NCBI GenBank assembly: GCA_963809205.1
Contig: CAWEIS010000002.1
Coordinates: 124,001-188,000 of the forward strand
DNA: 64,000 nucleotides
DNA from: DATLLN01 sp963809205
GTDB taxonomy: Bacteria; Actinomycetota; Thermoleophilia; Gaiellales; JAICJC01
Direction of reading: 5' to 3'
The notes below the pieces were generated by a model. It searched no databases and was not told the DNA's origin. It saw only the letters and a list, made by a program, of their open reading frames with translations. The translations under genes and the position numbers were made by a program. The stretch's first letter is position 1, and every line of letters begins with the position of its first letter. Shown in pieces: positions 19,622-27,880 of this stretch.

Positions 19622-20863
19622 GTGCTGGCCGGCCGCGGCAAGGGAGCGCTGGCCCTCGGAGCGGGGCTGTACATAGTTGCCTGGGGGTTTGGTACCAGCG
19701 AGCTGTTCGCCGCGGCGCTGGGCCTGATGGTGCTGCCGGCCGCGGCCTGGCTGTGGGTGCGCTTCATGGCGCGGCCGATGACGATGCGCCGGCGCACCGG
19801 CAACCGAGAGCTGGTCGAGGGCGGCCGGGTCGAGGTGTTGATCGAGGTGCGGTCGGACGAGGGTCCGTTGCCCTCGCGGGCGCTGGTCGTCGAGCGGGTC
19901 GCCGGCCTGCCCGAGCGCGACGTGCCGGTCGTCCGCTCCGGCCACGAGCTGCGCGGCCGCTACGTCCTGGAGGATGTGCCCCGCGGCCGCTACGCACTGG
20001 ACGCCGCCGACCTGGTGCTCGGCGACCCCTTCGGGCTGGCCGAGGCCCGCATCGCGCTGGAGCGGCACGACACGCTGCTGGTCTACCCGCGGGTGTTCGA
20101 CCTGGACGGCGTGTTCACCGACGCCGGCGCGGCGGGCGGCGACGAGGGCCGGGCGCTGCTGCACCGCACGGCGGGCTACGACCTGCACTCGATCCGCGAC
20201 TTCCAGCAAGGCGAGAGCCTGCGCCGCGTCCACTGGCGCTCGACCGCCAAGCGCCGCAAGCTGATGGTCAAGGAGCTGACGGAGACGCCGCGCGACGAGG
20301 CCGCCGTGCTGCTCGACGGCGAGCGGATCACTGCGGTCGGGCCGCGCGGCGCCAGCTCGTACGACGCCTCCGTGCGCGCCGCGGCGTCGCTGCTGTCACG
20401 CATGGTGACGCTCGGCCAGCGCTGCTCGCTGGTGCTCCACGGCTCGTCCCGCCAGCGCCTGCGGATCCAGTCCGGCGGCGGGGAGTGGGGGTCGGTGATG
20501 GCGGCGCTGGCAGCGGTCGAGCCTGACGCCGAGCGCCCGCTGCACGTCATGCTGCGCGACCTGATCGCCGGCTCCGGCGCGGCCGAGTCGGTCGACGCCG
20601 CCCGCCTGTTCGTTGTCAGCGCCGCGCTGACGCCGGCGCTCGCCGACCGGCTGCTCGCGCTCCGCTCGTACCGCCGCGACATCGCCCTGGTGTGGGTCGA
20701 CGCGCCGACGTTCGCCGGGCGGACGACAGGTCACGGGCCGGAGGAGGCCGCGTCGCTGCAGCTCGCCCGGGCGGGCGTGCCGGTCGCACGGCTGCGGGCC
20801 GGCGACGACGTCGGCGCCGTGCTGTCCGCCACCACCATCGCCCGGGAGTACGCGCATGCGTGA
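19622..20863 (+). CDS. DUF58 membrane protein
   Basis: The 413-residue protein has two N-terminal hydrophobic segments (about residues 8-45), a beta-rich region, and the DUF58 signature SIRDFQQGESLRRVHWRST followed by AKRRKLMVKE (about residues 194-222). A VWA-like domain follows. It is part of the common MoxR-DUF58-transglutaminase set, whose role is not well established. It overlaps the next gene by eight bases. Confidence 0.88.
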   Translation: MLAGRGKGALALGAGLYIVAWGFGTSELFAAALGLMVLPAAAWLWVRFMARPMTMRRRTGNRELVEGGRVEVLIEVRSDEGPLPSRALVVERVAGLPERDVPVVRSGHELRGRYVLEDVPRGRYALDAADLVLGDPFGLAEARIALERHDTLLVYPRVFDLDGVFTDAGAAGGDEGRALLHRTAGYDLHSIRDFQQGESLRRVHWRSTAKRRKLMVKELTETPRDEAAVLLDGERITAVGPRGASSYDASVRAAASLLSRMVTLGQRCSLVLHGSSRQRLRIQSGGGEWGSVMAALAAVEPDAERPLHVMLRDLIAGSGAAESVDAARLFVVSAALTPALADRLLALRSYRRDIALVWVDAPTFAGRTTGHGPEEAASLQLARAGVPVARLRAGDDVGAVLSATTIAREYAHA

Positions 20864-23159
20864 GCGGCTGGCGCTGACCGCGCTGTGGGCGGCGTTCCTC
20901 GGCTTCCAGTGGACGCAGCTCGAGCGGCCGTGGGCCAGCCTGGCCGACGTGGTCGTGCTGGCGGTCGCCGCCATCGCGCCGGCGGCCCTGTGGGCGGCCG
21001 GCCGCCGCGGGCTGGCCGTCGGCGCCCTGGTCGTCTCGGTCGTGGCGGCCGTCGGCGTGGCCTTCGGCCACTACCCGTGGGAGACCGGCCATCACCTCTA
21101 CCCGATCCGCGTCTGGGACGCCGCGGCGGCCGGCGCCGAGGGCTGGCTGGACACGACCACGCCGATCGACACGGGCCGCTTCCCCGGCGCCGCCGCCGAC
21201 GTCGAGCTGGTGTTCACGTTCCTGCTGGCCGCGCTCGCGTGGCTGCTGATCGTCCTCCGCCGGCCGCTGCTGGCCGTCGGCGTCGGCTTCGCCGCCTTCG
21301 CCGTCCCCAGCACGATGGTCGCGCTGGACGGCGGGTTCGTGCGCTCGCTGCTGTTCCTGGTGCTGGCCGCGCTGACGCTGGCCGCCTGCGGCCCGCGGGC
21401 GTTGCCGCGCAGGGGCTCGGCCGTGCTGCAGATCGTTGCCGTCGGGGGCTGCGCGATCGCGGCCGCGCTGATCCTGTCCGCCGCGCCGGGCGTGCGCAAG
21501 GACGCCTTCCTATCCTGGCGCACCTGGAATCCGCTGGCCGGCAGCGCGCCGCGGGTCAGCGTCGGCTACGTCTGGGATCAGGACTACCGCCCGTTCACCT
21601 GGCCCAAGAAGAAGACCGAGGTCTTCGAGGTCACCTCGCCGCGGCCGATGTACTGGAAGGCGGCCGTTCTCACCGAGTTCACGAACGACCGCTGGCAGGA
21701 GCACCCGGTGGTGCAGCAGGTGTACAGCGACGACACCAAGTCGGTGGTCGTGCCGGTCGAGCAGTTGCCGCAGTTCGCTGACCCGGACTCCAAGGATCTG
21801 AAGCAGGTGTCGTTTCGGGTGAAGGGGCTGGCCGATCCGCACCTGCTCTCGGCCGGCCAGCCGATGGCCTACGCGCTGGACGATGCGTCGAGGGCGCAGC
21901 TGACGACGGACGGCACCGTCACGCTGGCCGCCGACCCGTCCAAGGACGAGACCTACACGACCCGGGTCTACGCGCCCGATCCGGCGCCCAAGGACCTGGC
22001 CGACGCCAGCACCGACTACCCGACGGACGTCCGCCGCGGGATCGAGATCGGCGGCGTCGCCATCCCCGCCTGGGGATCGGTTGCGCCGAAGTCGGTGACG
22101 GTGCCGATCGACCCGTCGTACCTCGCGGCCGGCCAGCAGGTCTGGAAGCGCTCGGGCGCCGTGACCGCGAAGACCCAGTACCAGGCGGTGATCGACGTCG
22201 AGGCGTACTTCCGTGACCCGCAGGTCTTCAGCTACGACCAGACGCCGAAGTTCCAGCCCGGACGCCCGGTGCTGGCGGACTTCATGCTGCGCGCGCACGA
22301 CGGCTACTGCCAGATGTTCTCGGGCTCGATGGCCCTGGTGCTGCGGATGTACGGCATCCCGGCCCGGGTCGCGGTCGGGTTCACGACCGGCAGCCCGATC
22401 GACTCCGGCGGCAACACCTACGAGGTGACCGACCGCAACGCCCACAGCTGGGTCGAGGTCTGGTTCGCCGGTTACGGCTGGCTGCCGTTCGACCCGACGC
22501 CGGGCCGCGTGCTGCACCAGCGGGCGTCGACCGCGACGCCGGACGCCGAGCAGCTGGCGACCGACCTGAAGACCAGCGGGCTGACCGGCGCGGCAAGCGC
22601 GGCGGCGGCCAAGTACATCGCCACGGTGCTGCCGAACGGCTCGGCCAAGGGCCTCGACCAGGCGCGCGCCCGGCACGGCCTTGGCCCGGGCGGCAACGGT
22701 GTGTTCCTTGGCGCCGCGGCGCCGCAGCACAGCCGCAGCTTCGTCCGCTGGTTGCTGGTGGCGGTCGCGATCGTTCTGGCGGCGCTGCTGCTCGGGAAGT
22801 GGGCAGCCGTGAAGCTGCGCTACCTGCGGCGCGGCCCGCGGGCCCAGGCTTCGGCGGCGTTCGCCGACATCGCGACGTTCGCGGGCGACCAGGGCGTGAC
22901 CGTCGGCTCGGACGGGACGTACGAGGATCTGGCGCGCCGCCTGCAGCACGTGTGGGGCGTCGAGGCCTTCCCGTTCGCCCAGGATGCCAGCGCCGCGCGC
23001 TACGCGCCGCCGTACGACGCAGCCATCGCGGCGCGGCGGCTGCGCTCCCACACGCGGCGGATGAAGCGCGAGATCCGGCGCAACCTGGAACTGCGCGATC
23101 GCGCCTCGGGAGCCCTCAAGCTGCGCGAGGCCGTCGCCCGTCGTCGAGGGCTTGACTGA
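20856..23159 (+). CDS. Membrane transglutaminase-like protein (TgpA type)
   Basis: The 767-residue protein has about six N-terminal membrane segments, a long extracytoplasmic part with a transglutaminase core, one more membrane segment (about residues 628-650, FVRWLLVAVAIVLAALLLGK) and a cytoplasmic C-terminal domain. The core has a complete triad: Cys485 in DGYCQMFSG, His530 in NAHSWVEVWF and Asp546 in FDPTPGR. Such proteins occur with MoxR and DUF58 and may crosslink or cleave cell-surface peptides; the substrate is unknown. ATG 20856 overlaps the DUF58 gene. Confidence 0.88.
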   Translation: MRERLALTALWAAFLGFQWTQLERPWASLADVVVLAVAAIAPAALWAAGRRGLAVGALVVSVVAAVGVAFGHYPWETGHHLYPIRVWDAAAAGAEGWLDTTTPIDTGRFPGAAADVELVFTFLLAALAWLLIVLRRPLLAVGVGFAAFAVPSTMVALDGGFVRSLLFLVLAALTLAACGPRALPRRGSAVLQIVAVGGCAIAAALILSAAPGVRKDAFLSWRTWNPLAGSAPRVSVGYVWDQDYRPFTWPKKKTEVFEVTSPRPMYWKAAVLTEFTNDRWQEHPVVQQVYSDDTKSVVVPVEQLPQFADPDSKDLKQVSFRVKGLADPHLLSAGQPMAYALDDASRAQLTTDGTVTLAADPSKDETYTTRVYAPDPAPKDLADASTDYPTDVRRGIEIGGVAIPAWGSVAPKSVTVPIDPSYLAAGQQVWKRSGAVTAKTQYQAVIDVEAYFRDPQVFSYDQTPKFQPGRPVLADFMLRAHDGYCQMFSGSMALVLRMYGIPARVAVGFTTGSPIDSGGNTYEVTDRNAHSWVEVWFAGYGWLPFDPTPGRVLHQRASTATPDAEQLATDLKTSGLTGAASAAAAKYIATVLPNGSAKGLDQARARHGLGPGGNGVFLGAAAPQHSRSFVRWLLVAVAIVLAALLLGKWAAVKLRYLRRGPRAQASAAFADIATFAGDQGVTVGSDGTYEDLARRLQHVWGVEAFPFAQDASAARYAPPYDAAIAARRLRSHTRRMKREIRRNLELRDRASGALKLREAVARRRGLD

Positions 23160-23177
23160 GGATCTATCCTCGAAAGA

Positions 23178-23195
23178 GGAGGCCTTGCGGCCTCC
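23178..23195 (+). terminator. Hairpin after the transglutaminase gene
   Basis: GGAGGCC and GGCCTCC flank a TTGC loop, 18 bases after the TGA at 23157-23159. It has no T-run but is stable. Confidence 0.5.
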
Positions 23196-23224
23196 CCGCG
23201 TCACGCCGATAACTGGGAAAGACG

Positions 23225-23584
23225 ATGGATCAGCAGTCCGTGTACGACCTCTATCAGCAGGGCCGGGCGCACATGCAGAACGGCGACAACGCACAGGCGA
23301 CCGTGCCGCTCGAGAAGGCGAAGCGGCGGGAGCCCGACAAGGCGTCGATCCGCGAGGCGCTCGGCGTCGCCTACCTGCGGTTGCGGCGCTACGGCGAGGC
23401 GGCGGCCGAGTTCGAGCACATCCTCGACTCGGCGCCGGCGAACGACTACGCGCACTACTGCATGGGCCGCTGCCGTGAGCGGATGGGCGAGCGAGGGCTG
23501 GCCGCCGGGCACTACAAGATGGCCGCCTGGCTGCGGCCGGACGTCTCGTACTACCAGCGGGCCGTCGACGGCCTGCTCGACTGA
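23225..23584 (+). CDS. Small tetratricopeptide-repeat protein
   Basis: The 119-residue protein consists of about three TPR-like helix pairs: VYDLYQQGRAHMQNGDNAQA, REALGVAYLRLRRYGEAAAE and YAHYCMGRCRERMGERGLAAG. Such repeats bind other proteins. It has no signal peptide. ATG 23225 is preceded by GGGAAAGA. It follows the MoxR cluster, but a hairpin separates it. Confidence 0.75.
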   Translation: MDQQSVYDLYQQGRAHMQNGDNAQATVPLEKAKRREPDKASIREALGVAYLRLRRYGEAAAEFEHILDSAPANDYAHYCMGRCRERMGERGLAAGHYKMAAWLRPDVSYYQRAVDGLLD

Positions 23585-23591
23585 GCGGCGC

Positions 23592-24078
23592 GTGACCGTC
23601 CGCGAGGCAACGCCGGCCGACTGGCCGGCGATCTGGCGCTTCATGGACGAGATCGTCGCCGCCGGCGAGACGTTCTCATGGGACCGCGAGATCGCCGAGG
23701 CGGACGCGCGGGCGATCTGGATGGGCGGCCCGCCGAAGCGCACCTTCGTGGCTGTCGACGATGGCGACCGTGTGCTCGGCTCGGCCGTCATGGGTCCCGA
23801 ACCATGGCGGCCCGGCGTCGCACGTGGCAACGGCGAGCTTCATGGTCGACCCGGCCGCCGGAGGCCGGGGCGCCGGCCGCGCGCTCGGCGAGCGCGTGCT
23901 CGACCAGGCCCGCGCAGACGGCTACCGGGCGATGCACAACGCCGTCGTCGAGAGCAACGTCCGCGCCGTCGCCCTCTGGCACTCGCTCGGCTTCGAGGTG
24001 CTGGCCACGGTGCCGGAGGCGTTCGACCACCCCACCGACGGCCTGGTCGGGCTCCACATCATGCATCGCCCGCTGTAA
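23592..24078 (+). CDS. GNAT N-acetyltransferase, phosphinothricin-acetyltransferase-like, with one frameshift
   Basis: The first frame encodes TVREATPADWPAIWRFMDEI and ETFSWDREI up to GSAVMGP. The other half continues in the next frame as NHGGPASHVATASFMVDP, then the acetyl-CoA motif GGRGAGRALGERVLD and RAVALWHSLGFEVLATVPEAF. The shift is a net +1 at 23796-23799 (CCCG). Removing one base gives 161 residues, normal for a single GNAT domain. GTG 23592 starts seven bases after the TPR gene. The acyl acceptor is unknown. Confidence 0.75.
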
Positions 24079-24106
24079 CGGGCCCGATCGCGGCTCGGGA
24101 GGGGGG

Positions 24107-24141
24107 TGCCAATTGGCCGATCGAGCGTCGGCCATTTGGCA
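24107..24141. repeat. 35-bp palindromic repeat, copy 2
   Basis: Arms TGCCAATTGGCCG and CGGCCATTTGGCA with one mismatch enclose ATCGAGCGT. This copy is intergenic, 28 bases after the acetyltransferase stop. Confidence 0.85.
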
Positions 24142-24166
24142 TTTCGGCGACGTGACGTCGTGGTGC

Positions 24167-24208
24167 GTCCAGGATTGGCCCTCCTTTCGGGGGAGGGCCA
24201 TCCTGGAC
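24167..24208 (+). terminator. Long hairpin downstream of repeat copy 2
   Basis: GTCCAGGATTGGCCCTCC (24167-24184) pairs with GGAGGGCCATCCTGGAC (24192-24208) with one bulged T and a short loop. It looks like a terminator, possibly acting in both directions. The rest of 24079-24273 shows nothing else. Confidence 0.6.
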
Positions 24209-24273
24209 ACGGCACAGCCGTTGGAACGGTGTCGTGACTGACATGTGCACACCGGCGGCCGCAGACTGGTCGG

Positions 24274-25002
24274 GTGTTGGCGTCGCTGTACAAGGCGCGT
24301 GGGCCGTCGACGAAGAGCGAGGTGTGCGCGATCTGCGTCGAGCGCTCCCGCGGGCGCACCGTTCGGGTGCATCTGGGGCGAGGTGTCTCGGTGTGGCTCT
24401 GCGCCGGCCACGCCAGCGATGACTTCCGCCGGCGGAGGGGCGGTCGTGACTTCGTACTCACGCTGCATCGCCTCTGGTCGGCGCACGGCTGCCTGACCAA
24501 GCCGCGAAGCCGTGCGCTGGACGACCACCTGGCTGCGATGCGCTCGGAACCGCCGGCGCCACGGCATCGTCCAGGGTCGTACTCGTGGGCAGCCCTGCGA
24601 AGGGACGCCGAGCAACGGTTTCGCGCCGGGGAGGATCCGGTCCGTGTGATCCGCGATCTGCGAAGACGGCACTCAGGCGGCGTGGCCACTGTCCCGAGCG
24701 TGCGGACGATGCGTCGCTGGTATCAGGAGCGGCGGTGGCTGCGGCAGGAGCTGGTCGTCGAGATCAGCGGGCCGGGTGTGCCAATTGGCCGAGCGAGCGC
24801 CGGCCAATTGGCAGGCCCCCCACCAACCACTCCCGAGCCATCGAAGCCCGTACCGCCGAGCGCGCAGGCGAAAATCCAACCGCTCGCCGCGCCGGGCGCC
24901 GCGCCGGCGCTCTCCTCAGCCAGCCAAACCAGGCGCGACCGGCCGTCGCTTCATCGTGAAGGCCCGTCCGAGCCCAGGCCGCGGCCTCCGCCGAGCGCGT
25001 AG
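24274..25002 (+). CDS. Zinc-binding-motif protein of unknown function, C-terminus probably extended by a repeat
   Basis: The 242-residue protein begins with a likely zinc site, Cys18-x2-Cys21 and Cys43-x2-His46 (EVCAICVE ... VWLCAGH), followed by GGRDFVLTLHRLWSAHGCL and a basic part (YSWAALRRDAEQRFRAGED; SVRTMRRWYQERRWLRQE) that could be a helix-turn-helix or nucleic-acid-binding region. I recall similar proteins in Thermoleophilia but know no function. At 24779-24813 the palindromic repeat is translated as part of the frame. After it (residues about 180-242) the sequence is Pro/Ala/Ser-rich and unlike the body, so the natural stop may have been lost. GTG 24274 is the assumed start. Confidence 0.6.
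   Translation: MLASLYKARGPSTKSEVCAICVERSRGRTVRVHLGRGVSVWLCAGHASDDFRRRRGGRDFVLTLHRLWSAHGCLTKPRSRALDDHLAAMRSEPPAPRHRPGSYSWAALRRDAEQRFRAGEDPVRVIRDLRRRHSGGVATVPSVRTMRRWYQERRWLRQELVVEISGPGVPIGRASAGQLAGPPPTTPEPSKPVPPSAQAKIQPLAAPGAAPALSSASQTRRDRPSLHREGPSEPRPRPPPSA
24779..24813. repeat. 35-bp palindromic repeat, copy 3, inside a coding frame
   Basis: The 13-base arms TGCCAATTGGCCG and CGGCCAATTGGCA are perfectly complementary and enclose AGCGAGCGC. The copy lies in the 3' part of the zinc-motif gene. Confidence 0.85.
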
Positions 25003-25053
25003 CTCGCGGGCCCGAGGTGTGCCGCGCGCCCCGGTCGGGTACGCCCACCGCCC

Positions 25054-25578
25054 ATGGGAACTCTCATCCTCTCAACGCAGATGACGGTTGACGGGGTGAT
25101 CACCGTCGAGGACTGGTTCGCGGCCGAGGGGTCGCACGACGCGGCCTGCCGGGCGCTGTTCGAGCGGTCTGCGGCCATGGTCATGGGACGGAAGACCTGC
25201 GAGGGCCTGGCCGGGTTCTGGCCCGACCAGAGCGGGCCGTGGGCCGACCTGATCAACCCGATGGCCAAGTTCGTCGCGTCACGGACGCTGGCGGAGCCGC
25301 TGGAGTGGAACACCTCGCTGATCGACGGCGACGCCGTCGCGGGCGTTGCGCAGCTGAAGCAGCGTGAGGGCGACCTGACGATGGTCGGCTGCGGCGAGCT
25401 CGCCCGCGCGCTCGTCGAGGGCGGCGTCGTCGACGAGCTGTGGTTCTGGTCGCACCCGGCCGTGTGGGGCGCCGGCGAGCGGCCGTTCCACGGCGGGGTG
25501 CGGCAGCGCCTCGAGCTGATCGGCTCCGAGCGGTTCGACTCGGGCGTCACGCTGCATCGGTACCGCCCGGCCCCGTAG
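25054..25578 (+). CDS. Dihydrofolate reductase / RibD C-terminal domain family protein
   Basis: The 174-residue protein has the RibD_C/DHFR-like fold: LILSTQMTVDGVI at the N-terminus, AMVMGRKTCEGLAGFW, FVASRTLAEPLEW, TMVGCGELARALVEGGVVDELW and the closing strand FDSGVTLHRYR. Such stand-alone domains are common in actinobacteria and are probably NADPH-dependent reductases of unknown substrate. ATG 25054 is preceded by TACGCC, a weak -10. It converges on dtd with no gap. Confidence 0.8.
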   Translation: MGTLILSTQMTVDGVITVEDWFAAEGSHDAACRALFERSAAMVMGRKTCEGLAGFWPDQSGPWADLINPMAKFVASRTLAEPLEWNTSLIDGDAVAGVAQLKQREGDLTMVGCGELARALVEGGVVDELWFWSHPAVWGAGERPFHGGVRQRLELIGSERFDSGVTLHRYRPAP

Positions 25579-26016
25579 CTACAGCTCGAGCACGATGGTG
25601 ACCGGGCCGTCGTTGAGCAGCTCGACCTCCATGTGGGCGCCGAACTCGCCCATCGCCACGCGCAGGCCCGCGGAGCGCAGCCCGGCGGCGACACGCTCGA
25701 CCAGCGGCTCGGCCACGTCGGGCGCGGCGGCGGCGATGAACGACGGCCGGTTGCCGCGGGAGGTGTCGGCGAGCAGCGTGAACTGGGAGACGACGAGCAC
25801 CTCGCCGCCGATATCCAGCACGCTGCGGTTCATGCGGCCCTCGTCGTCCTCGAAGATTCGCAGGCGCGACAGCTTGCCGGCCAGGCGATCGGCATGTTCG
25901 GCCGTGTCGCCCTCGCCGACGCCCACGAGAACGAGCATGCCGCGGCCGATCGAGCCGACCGTCCGGCCGGCCACCCGCACCTCGCCGCGGGCCACTCGCT
26001 GAACCACTCCTCGCAT
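25579..26016 (-). CDS. dtd: D-aminoacyl-tRNA deacylase
   Basis: The 145-residue enzyme removes D-amino acids from tRNA. Both active-site motifs are present: SQFTLLADTSRGNRP (about residues 78-92) and the cis-Gly-Pro NDGPVTIVLEL at the C-terminus. ATG 26016 was taken, giving MRGVVQRV; an in-frame GTG lies six bases further upstream. It diverges from the rimP operon. Confidence 0.93.
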   Translation of the reverse strand: MRGVVQRVARGEVRVAGRTVGSIGRGMLVLVGVGEGDTAEHADRLAGKLSRLRIFEDDEGRMNRSVLDIGGEVLVVSQFTLLADTSRGNRPSFIAAAAPDVAEPLVERVAAGLRSAGLRVAMGEFGAHMEVELLNDGPVTIVLEL

Positions 26017-26050
26017 CGTCACGATTCTCTTACCTCGGAGAACCCCCTGC

Positions 26051-26056
26051 TATTCT
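26051..26056 (+). promoter_or_regulatory. Probable -10 of the rimP-nusA-infB operon
   Basis: TATTCT preceded by TGC forms an extended -10. Transcription would start near 26063, about 85 bases before rimP and just before the leader terminator. Confidence 0.45.
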
Positions 26057-26090
26057 TCGGGAGAAGTCAGCGCGCCGAAGGTGGTCCGGG

Positions 26091-26116
26091 AGGTGGGTGA
26101 ATACCCACCTTTTTTT
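26091..26116 (+). terminator. Intrinsic terminator (attenuator) in the rimP leader
   Basis: AGGTGGGT pairs with ACCCACCT around a GAAT-type loop and is followed by seven T (26110-26116), a textbook Rho-independent terminator. It lies upstream of rimP in the same direction, and the gene on its other side (dtd) runs away from it, so it should act on the operon's own leader. CCGAAGG (26075-26081) and CCTTCGG (26119-26125) flank it and could form an enclosing alternative helix. Confidence 0.75.
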
Positions 26117-26147
26117 CGCCTTCGGACAGGGGTCGAGAAGGACATCG

Positions 26148-26594
26148 ATGCACCAGGCGATAGCACTGCAGACACAGGTCGAAACGATGCTCCGGGACGG
26201 GTTCCCGGAGGTCGAAGTGCTGCTCGTGGACCAGCCGTCGCCGAACAGGGTGCGCATCTTCATCGACCGCGAGACGTCCCCGGTGGACACCGACCTGCTG
26301 GAGCAGGTCACGCGCCAGCTGTCGCCCCTTCGCGAGCAGTACGCACTCGAGGTGTCGTCGCCGGGCATCGAGCGCCCGCTGGTCAAGCCTGACCACTACA
26401 AGCGGGTCGTCGGCAGCTCCGTCGCCGTGCGGACGGAGCAGCCGCTGGACGGCCGGCGGTCGTTCAAGGGCGTGCTGACCCAGGCACACGAGCAGATGAT
26501 CACGATCGACCTCGACGGCGAGCCGGTGGAGATCCCGCTCGACGTGGTGCACAGCGCGCACCTGGTCGACGAAGCGCGGGGAGGGAAGCCATGA
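26148..26594 (+). CDS. rimP: Ribosome maturation factor RimP
   Basis: The 148-residue protein assists 30S maturation. It has the N-terminal alpha/beta domain (DTDLLEQVTRQL, YALEVSSPGIERPL) and the C-terminal SH3-like domain (FKGVLTQAHEQMITIDLDG). SSPGIERPL is diagnostic. ATG 26148 with GAGAAGGA upstream is the start. It overlaps nusA by four bases (ATGA), the usual order. Confidence 0.93.
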   Translation: MHQAIALQTQVETMLRDGFPEVEVLLVDQPSPNRVRIFIDRETSPVDTDLLEQVTRQLSPLREQYALEVSSPGIERPLVKPDHYKRVVGSSVAVRTEQPLDGRRSFKGVLTQAHEQMITIDLDGEPVEIPLDVVHSAHLVDEARGGKP

Positions 26595-27880
26595 GCAAGG
26601 AGCTCCTGGAAGGCGTCAAGCTGGTCGAGAAGGAGAAGGGCATCGAGGCGGAGACGCTGCTCTCCGCGATCGAGGACGCCCTGCTGGCGGCGTACAAGAA
26701 GCTGCCGGACGCGCACCACCCGGTGCGGGTCGACCTCGACCGCGAGTCGGGCGACTACACCGTCTGGTCGGTCACCGAGGACGCGTGGGACGTGTACCTC
26801 GACGAGCATCCGCACCACGTCGTGATCGTCCCCGAGTCGGCCGAGGAGCCGGCACCCATCCAGCCGCCCGCCGACGGCGCGCAGGCTGACGAGGCCGCCG
26901 AGCCGGAGCCGCAGATCGACTGGTCGTGGTTCACGCCCGACCAGATGGTGATCGTCACGCCCGAGGGCTTCAGCCGGATCGCCGGCCAGACCGCCAAGCA
27001 GGTGCTGCGCCAGCGCATCCACGAGGCCGAGCGCTCGATGATGTACGACGAGTACGTCGACCGCGTCGGCGAGATCGTCACCGGCATCGTCCAGCAGGAC
27101 GACAACCGCTACGCGTTCGTCGACCTGGGGCGGATGGAGGCGATCCTTCCCGGCTCCGAGAAGGTTCCCGGCGAGCGCTACGAGCAGGGCAGCCGCATCA
27201 AGGCGGTCATCCTCGAGGTGCGCAGCGAGGGCAAGGGCCCACAGGTCGTGCTCTCCCGTCGCTCCGACGAGTTGATCCGCGGCCTGTTCGAGCTCGAGGT
27301 GCCCGAGATCGCCGACGGCTTGGTCGTCATCCGGTCGGTCGCCCGCGAGCCCGGCTACCGGGCGAAGATCGCGGTCGAGTCGCGAGTCCAGGGCGTCGAT
27401 CCGGTCGGCGCGTGCGTCGGCCCGCGAGGCTCGCGGGTGCGCATGGTCGTGTCCGAGTTGCGCGGCGAGAAGATCGACATCATCCCGTTCAACGACGAGC
27501 CCGCCCGGTTCGTGGCGAAGGCGCTGGCGCCCGCCAAGGTGCGCGAGGTCTACGTCGACGACGATAACCGCCAGGCCACCGTGCTGGTGCCGGACGGTGA
27601 GTTGTCGCTGGCGATCGGCAAGGAGGGCCTGAACGCCCGCCTGGCCCACCGCCTGACCGGCTGGCGCATCGACATCGTGTCCGAGACCGAGTACTACGCC
27701 GAGGAGACCGACACGCCGTACACCGGCGCCGAGGGCGAGGTGGACGAGCATCCTGGCCGCTGCATCGCGGTCACGTCGTCCGGCAAGCGTTGCCCGAACC
27801 AGGCGCTGGAGGGCAGCCGGTACTGCGGCGTGCCTGCGCACCGCGAGCTGGCCGCGCAGGAAGAGGGGGCGACGGCGTAA
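26591..27880 (+). CDS. nusA: Transcription termination/antitermination factor NusA with a C-terminal Cys/His motif
   Basis: The 429-residue protein has the N-terminal RNA-polymerase-binding domain interrupted by an acidic Pro/Ala-rich insert (about residues 80-115), an S1 domain (GEIVTGIVQQDDNRYAFVDL) and two KH domains (GACVGPRGSRVR and LSLAIGKEGLNARLAHRLTG). At the end it carries Cys391-x9-Cys401-x10-Cys412-x4-His417 within RCIAVTSSGKRCPNQALEGS, which looks like a small zinc finger and is not part of standard NusA. NusA controls pausing, termination and antitermination. It overlaps rimP. Confidence 0.93.
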   Translation: MSKELLEGVKLVEKEKGIEAETLLSAIEDALLAAYKKLPDAHHPVRVDLDRESGDYTVWSVTEDAWDVYLDEHPHHVVIVPESAEEPAPIQPPADGAQADEAAEPEPQIDWSWFTPDQMVIVTPEGFSRIAGQTAKQVLRQRIHEAERSMMYDEYVDRVGEIVTGIVQQDDNRYAFVDLGRMEAILPGSEKVPGERYEQGSRIKAVILEVRSEGKGPQVVLSRRSDELIRGLFELEVPEIADGLVVIRSVAREPGYRAKIAVESRVQGVDPVGACVGPRGSRVRMVVSELRGEKIDIIPFNDEPARFVAKALAPAKVREVYVDDDNRQATVLVPDGELSLAIGKEGLNARLAHRLTGWRIDIVSETEYYAEETDTPYTGAEGEVDEHPGRCIAVTSSGKRCPNQALEGSRYCGVPAHRELAAQEEGATA

